The notes under the pieces: generated by a model
What the model was told of the DNA's origin: nothing
The model's input: the letters and a program-made list of their open reading frames with translations, nothing else
The model's database searches: none
Program-made: the position numbers and the translations under genes
NCBI GenBank assembly: GCA_003427395.1
Contig: BFEA01000402.1
Location: forward strand, 1,135,425 to 1,169,810
Origin: Chara braunii
Lineage: Eukaryota; Streptophyta; Charophyceae; Charales; Characeae
Length of the DNA stretch: 34,386 nt
Direction of reading: 5' to 3'
In this document: positions 1 to 10,455 of the stretch, one piece after another
Position numbering within the stretch: position 1 is the first letter of the stretch
Layout: every line of letters starts with the position of its first letter

Positions 1-324
1 TTGCGGGAACTCTGCCGGAACTCAGGAGGAGTTTTGGAGGCAGGGAATCGAAAGGTAATCATTGTTTCCCCTCTATAAACTCGGTTATAACCCTTATCTA
101 CATCCCTCTTTATACTTTGACTGAGTATATTGCATGCCTCTCTACTTTGACTTCCAGTTTGACTTTCAGGACAGAAAACAGACTAAGCAAAAGGAGCATA
201 TGTGCAATATGAGTTTCAGTTTTATTTGTTTGACTGAAAGCAGATTGTGAGATTGCATCTGGGGGAAGGGTGGGAGAAAGGTAATTTTGCATGAAGTTTG
301 ACTGGGTCAACTAAAGGTTGGGCC

Positions 325-984
325 AGTTTCATAAGTTTGGAAAGGTTCAGTGCTATGTTTATTTTGAATTGCCTGGAGAACCAGACATGTTCCATAAGTT
401 TGGGTAGTCTGGCTGCTCTGACTTGCGAGGGTTGCTTGTGGTTGACTTTTCAGGAGTCAGTCAAATCCATAAGTTTGGGTAGTCTGGCGGCCTTGTTTTT
501 ATTGGGTTTCTGTGAGTTTCTTTTTGCTTTGGCTTTAAGAGAATAGACTAGGCAAAGGAGTAGACAAGTTCCATAAGTTTGGGTGGTTTTGGTCCAATGC
601 CACGCACATGCTGGAACCAAAATGATATAATTTGACTATACTTTACTCTTATTTTGTCTATGAGCAGGCTAGTCAGACAGGGTTCCACAAGTTTGGGTGG
701 TCTGACTGTAGCCTGTCACCAATTGAAGAGAGTACTAATTAAGAATAAACTTGTGGTAAGAAGGGGCAGACTGAATCTTGAGCTGAAGATGATCGGTTCA
801 GTTATATGCTACCTCAAAAGATTAAGTAAAGATAATTATATAAATCCTTGATATTTAAACAGTTCAGGGCGACTAGGGTGGCCTAGTCATATGCTCAAAG
901 AAGAGAAAAGTTGTTATGCCGTGTGTTTGTGTATACTCTATGGCTGAGCTAGACATGTTCCATAAGTTTGGGTGGTTTAGTTTT
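325..984 (+). repeat. Six dispersed copies of a short LTR motif (CCATAAGTTTGGGTRG)
   Basis: The core ataagtttgg (acaagtttgg in the fifth copy) begins at 331, 394, 469, 573, 687 and 962, most copies preceded by ttcc or tcc and followed by gtagtctgg or ggtggt. The same six copies occur in the 3' LTR at 13163, 13226, 13301, 13405, 13519 and 13794. Spacing grows from 63 to 275 bp, so this is not a simple tandem array. Repeated short boxes in the upstream part of an LTR are often transcriptional control elements; that role is inference here. Confidence 0.7.
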
Positions 985-1269
985 ATGCCTTTTGTAAGTT
1001 GGGTATAAAGAGGATAAATTATTGAAAGACTATGAACTATTGTTGGTTAAATTCACTCTTGGATGGTGAGAGTACTTGCCTTTGTGGTTTGGCCTGCATG
1101 TGACCTAGTGAGGCTACTACTTAGTCTGAGTTTCAGGTTGATAGGTAGGTTTTTTAGTTGCTCGCCACATGCTAGAGCCATAAGAGTTAGTTTCAATTCT
1201 TGCATTTTTTTAGCTAAGTTTTTTTTACTTTGGTCAATTCCTACATTTTATGGGATCTTTTGTTATACT

Positions 1270-1620
1270 TGGCCTTGTATAAATCTTTGTAAGCCACTTT
1301 CTCTACGGGAAGCACTGCCGAAATTTCTACAAAACCAAGGAGTTAGTCAGACTTTGTCTTTTTCAGAATCTAACTTTTTTTATTTTTTGGCTTAGTAAAA
1401 ATCTGGAACATCTTCTTTTCTAAAGGATGTGCTGCCCAAATTTTTGCTAATTCGGGGAGTTGGATAAAATTAGACTTTGAAAAGTTAAAATCACTGTAGA
1501 TTCTGAACTTAGCTTTGTATAATTTCTGGAAAGACACTTTTCCTACGGGAAGCGCTGCCGAAAGTTTCTTAGTTATTCCAACAGGCTGCCGAAATTTTCT
1601 TAGTTTAGAGGAGTTAGTTT
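1270..1620 (+). repeat. Degenerate tandem repeat of about 120 bp in the LTR
   Basis: The core ctacgggaagcrctgccgaa recurs at 1303, 1420 (diverged) and 1543, each followed by an AT-rich stretch and a ggagttag-type sequence. A partial fourth core (gctgccgaaatttt) follows at about 1584 in this LTR only. Equivalent cores are at about 14135 and 14375 in the 3' LTR. Confidence 0.55.
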
Positions 1621-3370
1621 ATATTTTGACAGATGACGATTCTTGCAATCCACTCTATATAGTATCAATTTTTACCTTTCTTTGGGCACTTGCTTAGAGG
1701 CAGACCTAGGCTTACTTTGTTGAAGAGTCTTGGGTGAGAGTGTGTTGTGGAGTTGTATTCTCCATACACTGATGACTTTAGTTTGGGGATTGGTCTGTTT
1801 TGTATTATAGGTCTTCTTGATCGATTGATTCAGGATTTGGGCTAGATTCAGGTTGATCCTACGAGGATCGTTTTCTGTTATCGCTGATAACAGGTCGGTT
1901 GCCGATTCATCGGTCTACGATTCAACTCCAATTCAGTTCTGCCACTCAACCTATTTTTTGAACTGTTTTGTTGTGTTTTCACCCGGACTTTATTTTTGAA
2001 TGGTCATTTAAAGAAAAGTACTGAGTATTTTATTTTGAGGAGTTTCACAAAGAGTGAGGGTTGTATGGCTAAAAGCAAGGGGTGTGAATGCAGAGAATGA
2101 TTGAAGTTGATTCCGTGTAGTGCATGAACTTTTTGGTTGGATCTTTGATGTAATTACAGGTATGTTTGGTGATTCGGACTTTGGATTTGACTGTATGCGC
2201 TCACATGCATATGTATATGGCTGAGAGGAGGCCCACTGTGATTGTGAGAAGTGATCGTCCAATATTAATAACCCTCTATATTTATGTGATATATATATGT
2301 CTTGAGTGTTTCATGCGTCTTACTGGGACAACGCGTAAAGGTAAAAAAAATTATGTTTTGAGATAAGAGAGAGATCCTCTGTTACCCTTTGCTTTTTAGA
2401 ATTTTATAGTTGGATGTTGTAGTCCGTGGCAGGTGTCAAAGCCAAACCCCTTGACTTATCTTCAGGCCTTAGATGATGGAGATGGTCTCCAGGGCAATAA
2501 GAGACGATTGCCACCACAGGTATGAACCTGTGTACCACCCACTCTCCGCAGGGAGCAGAAAAGGGTGTGGTTCTCAACCGCACTTGGCGGTTATCCAGCG
2601 TCGAGAGATCAACCCTCAAGGCTCATGTCAGCCGACACTTGAGTGTTGAATGCGACCCTCGATATTAACGAGGACCGCATGAGTATGGGTACTACATAGT
2701 ACACCATCATTGCGATCGCTTGCGTATGCTTGCATTACGAATCGATATGAGTTAGCCATGCGTCTGCGCGGTTTTACACTAAGTCTCTCGCGTGACGCTA
2801 ATCCGATTTTCGCATCGGAGAGTTATGAGATGACTACTAAGGGACTAGGAGTGTTGTCGTGTTGTTTGTTCAGTGTCGTTTTGTGTATGTATACGTATGC
2901 GTGTGTGTTTTTATTGTGGTGTGCGCGTGGTGTGTGGGATGCGTCCTAGTCGACTGACGACGGAGTGCGTTTGGGACTTCATCCCCCCAAGATGTCGATT
3001 CGCGTGCCGGTTCGATAGAGGCGTAATACCGTGCGTACCCTTGATGCTACAGCGAACGAGAAACACCCTCGGCTGGTTCACCTCTGCGATTGCAGTTGAT
3101 TAGCTTTCGTACTGTGAACTGGTTGCTCGAAGGGGATACGCCCACTGAAGGGAGGTGATAGCTCCCGTAAGGTGGAGGTAAGCCATGCCTCGTGTAGGCC
3201 CTATCCTGTCGTAGGGGCTCGCGAGAGGTATGGCTGGCTTACTCGGCCGGAGCGGCTTGCGGAAGCTCCATGTATGTATCGCAACGAGCATTAAGTCCAA
3301 CTCCTGCGTGACTCGGCCGGAAGGGTCCCTCGCTGCCCTTGTGCGGTGCGGGACCGATGCGCTCGACAGG

Positions 3371-3389
3371 TGGCGCCGTTGCCGGGGAT
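3371..3389 (+). promoter_or_regulatory. Primer binding site for tRNA-Asp
   Basis: The sequence TGGCGCCGTTGCCGGGGAT is the exact reverse complement of the 3' end of plant tRNA-Asp including its CCA tail, so it is where the tRNA would anneal to prime minus-strand synthesis. It starts nine bases after the last base shared by both LTRs. tRNA-Asp priming is known in plant Ty3/gypsy lineages such as Athila and its relatives. Confidence 0.9.
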
Positions 3390-6300
3390 AACGGTTGCCT
3401 GCCGTTGTCCCTGGTGGAACGACATCCGGGTATGAGAAAGTGAGAACTAGACAAAAAGAGAAGTTTTTTTTTTACATATATGGTCGATTGCTTGATGCCT
3501 TGACTATCAGTGCATGCGCAGTTTACTTGAGAAAGGAATTGTTTGGCTATACACTTAAGTATTTTGACGCATATAGTAGTGGTCTCAACGAGCACCTTGT
3601 CATCTTAAGTATCGATATGTGACGTATCTAATGCGGCCGTGGTTGAGTTAAGGCAGCATCCGCATTGTTGGGTATGTCTATCACCGAGGTAAGCCGAGTT
3701 GATAATTGCCAAAGCTACGAGGCTAGTGACTTATTATGTAAGTTATGTGCTAGGCTTGCTTGGGATGTAAAGACGTTAAGTTGAAGCGTTTTCCCCTGGT
3801 CAGTAAAGTGTCGCCTTAGAGGAGGTTTCTAGTACGTGAGCGACATGAGTGAGGGGGTGACTGACGTGTGCGAAGTGAGGGGTTTGATTGCAAAGGTCTC
3901 TCCTTGAGCTCAGAATGAATTATGGTGTAATAGGTACTGCGATGAATCTCGTACCTAGATTCATTGATAGTATCCGTTGACGATGGGGTGAGTCACTTGA
4001 AGATTGTATAGTTGTAGCTATAGAAAAAACTAAAGAAGTAATGGTTATTTGATTAGCGATGTGGCTAACCCGAAGAGAGGCTTATGTTTTAAGTATGTGT
4101 AATATATATATGTATATACTTACTCTTATGACGATTTATCTGGGTGTTGCCATATATACGTTCTTTTTTTGTATTTTGTTGGATATCTGATTGATGACGT
4201 ACGTATGGATTGCCTTTCAGAGAGGACATAGACTTTGCATGAAACCCACATCTGGCATGGGACCAGAGGTGAATGGGGTGACTCATTCATGGGGAAGGTG
4301 ATTCTTCCTCAAGGGAGTAAGTCAGCGTGTATAGTTGTCCTCAGTGGAAGTATATTCTTGAATTGTTATTCCCTTGTTAAGACTTAAGGAAGCAGTTATT
4401 GATAGTGAGACCCATGTCGGAATTATATTCCTGATCCATTAGTGGGGTGTTGTTATCTCTCCTATGATAGGAGAATAACTATTATCCGTTGAGAGGAGAA
4501 GGAGGGGCTTGCTACCTTACCGAAACTATGATGGCCAAGTGGAACAACTACTGCTTAGTGAGAGCGGATCTCGAGTAGCGACCTAGGCTCGTCTGCCGTT
4601 AAGTGGGGACACCATATTTGTAAAGGTGCGAATTCTCTCTTCGTGGCCTTGATAAGTGTGGATGGGGTTGTCCATTTGACCATGATAGGGGCGGTGAGGT
4701 GCAAGCGCTGGAATCAAAGAGGGATGAGGTGAGGCTTGATCTTTAGAGCGGGGCTCAAGAGTCAAGATGTTGTCTTATGAGGATTACACCGCTCCTCTGT
4801 AATATATGCTTCGCTTAAGAGTTGAAGGGGTAACAATTGTATCATGTTATTTACTCATATGGAAATATATTATTGAGAGTTATCTTGTTATATGACTGGC
4901 AGTTGAGTTGGCTTTATGTTGTTATTTATAAATTTTGTTGTAATCTTCAGTTACAACCCTTGCCAATAAGTTGTGTCTATCATATTGTGATTATTGTTGT
5001 AAGTATATATTATTCATCATAGGTTGTACTGCCTTTTGGATTAACATTTGGAGTAGTCGCCTATGCGACATACATATATTGTGTCCTTCCTTGATAATAA
5101 AAACCATAAGTGGTTTATGCTTGAGTTATAATTTGAGGGATTTATAAGTAAATATTTATGTTTTATTTTAGGGGGATATTTATTTAAAGACTCTCTTCGG
5201 TAACGCCGTTGTTCAGAAAAGATTTTTAGGTGCTTTCATGATGAAAACGACTTAATTTATTAAGGATATATTATGCATTAAATTTAGTTGTGTAACTCCC
5301 TTCGAGCCTCGACCCCCAACGCCGCTCGTTGTAGTTCAACAGGTGACGGGGTCGAGGGAGCTCGAGATGGAAGATTTTCAAGGGAAGATTGGGGTAGAGG
5401 CCGCAACTGAGGCCGCAGTGAAGGAACGAGAAGGGGGATATGCAAGGCACACGTGCGGGTTGTTGTATGACTTGTATCTGGACCAAAGATTCGTACCCCA
5501 TGGCCAAGGACTAAGGAGCTTGGTCAATATCATTGATGCTTATGCAAGCTCCGACGATCCAGATGACAAGTTGTAGATTGGGATGAGGTCCGGGCAGTAG
5601 CAGGGCGATAGAGAATGCCCTTGTGTTTTACCGAAGTACGTCTCTCATGAGCTTGTGTATATACGTGTGCATGGGAGCCAAGGTAGAAGGCTAACTGGTT
5701 GTGTGATTCCGGCCCTGTGTTTTAGTTTACAGGATCTTGACTATATACAGAACGGGTTGGAAGAGGTGTATATAAGCCTTTAGTGCATTGTGTGTATATG
5801 TAAGATCATAAGAGGCCTCAGGTTAAATCGGATAAGCAAATTTTCAGGCTTTTGCATTTGCTCAAGGGTAGATTGGGTAGAGTATGAGAGTGAGTCTTGT
5901 GTATGTATGGGCCGCTGGAGATAAGAAACGGATGAGGGAATGGTTTGTAATGTAGACCTGAGCACATCACGGAGTCGTGTAAGGATGGGATCTTACTAGG
6001 AGGGCTGATTTGATTTTGGTTGTGATATTTGTCCTTCATTAAGATATATACCTTCATCCAGGAATGTCCTCCTACGATTCAAGATGAATTGATTATGTTT
6101 TAGGGGCTGAGTTTATTTTTAACCATACCACCCTGAGTTGGGAAAGGGTACGTAACTATACGTTTGTATACAGGAGGCTGCTTTAAATTGAGTAGGTCTT
6201 GAGTTAAAGTTTCAGGGCGCTATGACCTCTAAAGTTAGGGTGTTAAACCTCTTGGCATACGGGTTGTGCTGAGATATGAGAGAGGAGTATGCACGACGCT

Positions 6301-6956
6301 TTGATTCGAGGGTGTTGTAAGCTTATGATTGATTGAGACGTGATAAACCTTGTGTTTCGGGTTGGATATTTGGATAGGTCTTGGGTTACTTGGATCCCTC
6401 CAGTATGAGGGGTGCGATCACGCCTGTTTAGAGGTGCTTTCGTTTAGCTCTAACTAAGGAGGCTATGATTTTTTGGGCGATACTGGACCACTGGTGCCAG
6501 TTTGAGTTGAGATTGTTCAACTCTATGTATATATATGTAATTCAATACCATATTGGTTCGTTTTTAAGCTGGGATATTACGCCCCTTAGTGTGTATTGAG
6601 TTGAGATCTTATCTAAGACTATTCCCCTGTATATGACGATCACAATCACTCTCACATGTGTGGTTTTATCCTGATGTATGGTGACTTTGTGTGAGAGATG
6701 TATGAAAAACATCTCATGTGCTGTATATTTTGTGAATGTGAATGGATGTGAACTGTCTACTCTTCGGTATACTCGTGCGGTCTGCCCACGGACAGGTGAT
6801 AGGGCCGAGTATAAGGAGAGACAGTGCAGTCTGTTTTTGTGAAAATGTGAGAATCCTAAGGGATTTATGAGTCTTTGAGACTCGAATGTTTGCCATGCCA
6901 AATGTTTATTGTTGAGTTGTGATGAGGACCCATAGGCTGGTCTCTCAGTTTGAGTT
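3390..6956 (+). other. Internal non-coding domain of the LARD, first part
   Basis: No retroelement protein can be recognised. Frames are short and stop-rich. The only plus-strand frame with protein-like composition is at 5343-5576 (77 residues, rich in E, A and D, no known domain); its position about 2 kb after the primer binding site would suit a gag leader, but I cannot support that. Composition is moderately AT-rich. Confidence 0.6.
5307..5357. repeat. Short perfect inverted repeat (stem CCTCGACCCC)
   Basis: Ten bases at 5307-5316 are perfectly complementary to 5348-5357, with a 31-base loop. It lies just before the small frame at 5343-5576. It could form a hairpin in an element transcript; no function is shown. 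Confidence 0.4.
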
Positions 6957-7410
6957 CAACAGAAAAATTCCCACGAGAAATTAACGTTGAAAAAATATTA
7001 TATTAAAAAAAAATTCTTCCTATTTATAAATTATCATTCAAATGTTCGTCCAATTTTAAAATTTCCAGTTTTATTTGATAAGTTACCGTCTAAATATGAT
7101 TTTTCTCTTATAACTACAACTGTTCAAGATGGAATGGAAGTCTGGACGAGTTTATGAAATGTTTTAATTAAATTTTCATTCTACTACAACAAATATCTTC
7201 TAATTTAGATTGGATAAACTTATTTATGACTGAAAATCCTTACTGCAGTCAAAATAAGAAGCGATACCCTGTTCTTGGAATGAAAGTTTGCAAGCAAGAT
7301 GAAAAATTTTAAAATTGGAATGACATTTTTTTAGATGGAATGAAAATTTTAAATTTTGATTGTAATTTTACTATAGAATGATTCTTTAATTCTGGGAATT
7401 TTTTCCGTTG
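6957..7410 (+). mobile_element. Palindromic MITE, copy 1 (internally deleted)
   Basis: It begins CAACAGAAAAATTCCCACG and ends GGGAATTTTTTCCGTTG, an imperfect terminal inverted repeat, flanked by TT on both sides. It is homologous throughout to 21862-22382 and to the reverse complement of 29543-30064. It is 454 bp, shorter than the other two mainly because about 67 bp of the second palindrome arm are missing near 7243. It has no coding capacity. It sits inside the LARD, so it inserted later. Confidence 0.85.
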
Positions 7411-10400
7411 TTGTTTTATGGTAGATACGTCTTTTGTGAGAAGACAGTCTTTTGCTTATTGAAAGACTCATCTTCAAAGAGGGAAAATGTTTTAACGAAA
7501 GGTCGTGTGAAAGTTCATTCTAGAGAGAGGGGGATGGCTGGGAGACCTATTGAGTGAGACCTCCCTCGTGTGACGGGTGGTTAATAGATTCAGTGGCATG
7601 GTAAGTTGGGTTTGGATGATAAAGTCTGACGAGGAGGACCACATTTTTGTTTGGCCATTGGTGAAATTTTTGTAAAGGTCGCAAAAAGCTTCATTGAGAG
7701 ATGTCTTCAGGGTGTGTGGTTTTCTTGCTCTGATCAAGTGAGGGGGCCACGGCCTTACGGACCTGGCGGTGATTCTGTTTTGTGATAGTGGAGAGACTGT
7801 CGTGTTCTCTCTGTGTTGTCCCACAGAGGGCTGGTAAATGCCTATTATGTGTGACAAACCTTTACGTAGTCCCGCAGTATGTCTGTATTGTTGTGACACA
7901 CCGTCCAGCCACTTGTGCTAATCTTGGGGCATTTATGAGAGACGCAGTCAGGGGTATAACTGGCATTACTGAGGCGCAACCCTCAGTGTTGGCTGCTAGT
8001 CGGAGCAACCTGACAGCGAGCCCACGTCTCGCCAGAAGAGGTTAAGACTTAAAGGGGTGTGGCCACTCAAGACGGTTTTACTTGCCGCGCGATAACGTGG
8101 GATGAGAGTCGAGTCTTTTTAAGGGTCCTGATTGAATGTTTATCAGGAGAAAAAACCTATCGTGATGCAACCTGCGAGGGCACTATCGCTAAAATAACCA
8201 ACGCGGTGGGCCGTAGATCATCCAGACTATGGTAGGCCAAGATGGAGACCTGGCCTTCCTGTACTAGACTGCAGGAATAATCTGTGATGAGATTTATGTG
8301 ATGTATATATATATACTTGATTGTGAGAATTATTGGAGGGAGGCGAGAGTGCCTTCTAAGGTCTCGGTTAGGGCCCGCGTCCTTGATTATAGCCCTTTTC
8401 GCAGTGTAAGGACTAAGGACACCTAACGGGAAGCCGGCTTTTGTCTAGGACGACGGGGAGAGGACGGTCGAGAGGCCATTGGGACTTATGCTGTAGTATA
8501 GTGTCAGTACCCCGGCGTCCTGATGTCAGGACAATAGAGACCCAGGTTAGAATCCTCACAGCATAACGTTTTGTTTGGCATGATTTGATGGAGGCCTCAA
8601 ACCGCAGTCTGTCGGCTGATCGGATTGGTTCCTTTCTCGTCAGCATTTGGAGTTTTGGATGCATTAATTTTATAGCTTTCTGATTTTGCGAAGCGACAGG
8701 GACGTCGCTTAATATGGTCCGGTAAGTTGTTGGTGCAAATACCCTTACAAGGGTATCCGCCCTGGTTCTTGCCGACGACGGGAATAGTTCGGTTTGAAGT
8801 TTTAAGTATACCGCGAGAGGAGCGGCAGTGTCTGTGGTTTACGTTGACTGGATGGTTGACAAGAATAGAGAGTGTGTGGGCGCGCAGATCTGAGGCGCGC
8901 GTGATCAATTCCCCCTTTGTTGATTGTGAAAGTCGGCGTTGGTCGCCGACCATATTTTTATTTCTGGTTAAATTAAGATTAATAAGATTATGTCCCGTGC
9001 TTGGAATGCGTGCCTGTAACTTGTGCGTACGTGAGGAGGACGACATCGACAACAGCGCGACTTTCGTAAATGTTTCGATAGACCGGAGCGTCGCGCAATA
9101 TTGGTTTATTTTTAGGTATCAGTCAGACCAAGACCAAAACTTGGGCCTAGCACTAGCGGCCACGACTCCAGACTTTCATTAGGGAGATTCAAAGATCGAG
9201 ATCGAGCGGCGACGACATGGGAATATTAGAGTAGCGTGATGGGGCTGGGGAGTGAAGGGCCCAGTGCGGCTATCCCTACTTGATTTTGTCATTAGCAGCG
9301 TCGGAACGATGCTAGCGTTTTCCCTTCCTTCGTTCATCATATTTTGACGGTGAGAAGTTTATAAGATTTATAATTTATTTCAGTGATCCGGTGTTCCTTG
9401 ACTCGGACGAAACGCCGGAGTTAGAGGCTGTCATGGCAGCCGAGGACCTTGAGCACGCGCCTCTTGTGGTGAAATCTACGGATCCGTGTGTGTTCGGGAT
9501 GCAGGCGAAATTTTTTTATCTTAATTTGTCTTAATACAGGCGGGCGAATTAAACGTGTGGGCTAGTTGATGGACAATCAGGCCAGTGAGGTAGAGAAAAT
9601 ATGTGGAGTAATCCATTTGCAGACGCCTAGGTTGCCGCCCGCAGCCTGTTGTAGACGGTCTGGGTGTGAGTACGCTCGCTGGGGCCCGAAAGGTGGTGGG
9701 TAGGGTCGAGCTATAGTGGCTCGACGGCAGCCCAGGGCGCTGTCGAAGAGATATTTGCTACTAACACCAGGGCCTGTATTTTGGCCATGTTCCGACCTTG
9801 CAGCGGGCCGTGCCCTCGGCTGTACCACAGATTGTCTGTGGGGGAGCTGTCTGATTGAGGGTTTGAGACGGTGGTGAGTTCCTTGAGGAGAGCGGGCCAG
9901 GGGCGATTGAGGTGGAGCCCGCCTTGATACTGGAGTGCGGTGGGTCGTCGGACCATGGAAATGGACAAGTAAACTAAGCGATCCGACTACCCTCCCCTTG
10001 GGACCGCTAAGGATTTTTTAAGGATCAGTACGGCCGCAGACGAGGTTGGGTTGAGCCGGCTGTAGCGATTGGGAATAGCGGGTCGCCAGGCAGCCGGTCC
10101 CCTTCGAAGTTCTCCGCAGAACAGTGGGGGTTGTCGAGCGGTGTGACCACACGCCAGTGCGATTGAGCGTTGCGAAGAGGAGGCCGATATCGGCCAAGCA
10201 NAGATAAGGCGGGTGGCTGAATCCCGAGCAGGGGAATGAACGAAGACGAAGGGGTGTGCCGGGTGCAGGCAAGCACAGAGAAGGAGATGGTAGAAGGAAG
10301 AGCGAAGCGCTAAGGAGCAAGGGAATCTGGCCAGGCAGCGTCAGGAAGCGGGGGAGACTGGCAGACGGAGCAAGCGAAGGAAGAGAAGCGTGGGCATCAC
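7411..10400 (+). other. Internal non-coding domain of the LARD, second part
   Basis: GC content rises from about 7800 onward. Two overlapping 151-codon frames on opposite strands (8597-9052 minus, 8727-9182 plus) have no recognisable domain and are likely chance frames in GC-rich DNA. A frame at 9316-9534 encodes an acidic stretch (about residues 23-48 rich in D and E) after a run ending in atttatttcag; I do not recognise it. The segment at 7552-7581 is nearly identical to the fragment beside the adapter at 23588. Confidence 0.5.
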
Positions 10401-10455
10401 GAGGAACGAATGAACCCTGTCTCTTATACACATCTCANGAGGAACGAATGAACCC
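10401..10455. other. Embedded Tn5/Nextera adapter scar at an assembly join
   Basis: CTGTCTCTTATACACATCT (10417-10435), the 19-bp Tn5 mosaic end used in Nextera libraries, is followed by CANG. The sequence aggaacgaatgaaccc occurs immediately on both sides (10402-10417 and 10440-10455), so the scar sits between two reads of the same locus and an N marks the join at 10438. This is a technical artefact, not biology. Removing the duplicated flank would shorten the window by roughly 38 bases. Confidence 0.95.

Larger units (their letters stand above)
1..3361 (+). repeat. 5' long terminal repeat (truncated by window start)
   Basis: Near-identical to 12833-16178. The first base of the window already matches, so the true left end lies upstream. 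Similarity ends at the shared sequence gaccgatgcg (ends at 3361), nine bases before the primer binding site. The left two thirds are AT-rich; from about 2400 the GC content rises. TATA-like sequences occur at about 75-82 and 2274-2282, but I cannot assign the transcription start. Relative to the 3' copy it has a short extra duplication around 1562-1583 and lacks about 15 bp near 1951. Confidence 0.85.

Noticed and set aside
2710-2949. A 79-codon frame present at the same place in both LTRs
   Set aside because: At least ten of 79 residues differ between the copies, and most changes alter the protein. It is kept open by shared descent, not selection.
8597-9182. Two overlapping 151-codon frames on opposite strands
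   Set aside because: They cannot both be genes, neither shows a domain, and GC-rich DNA yields such frames by chance.
10018-10431. Minus-strand frame starting with MYKRQ
   Set aside because: The start is the translated Tn5 adapter, a known contaminant signature.
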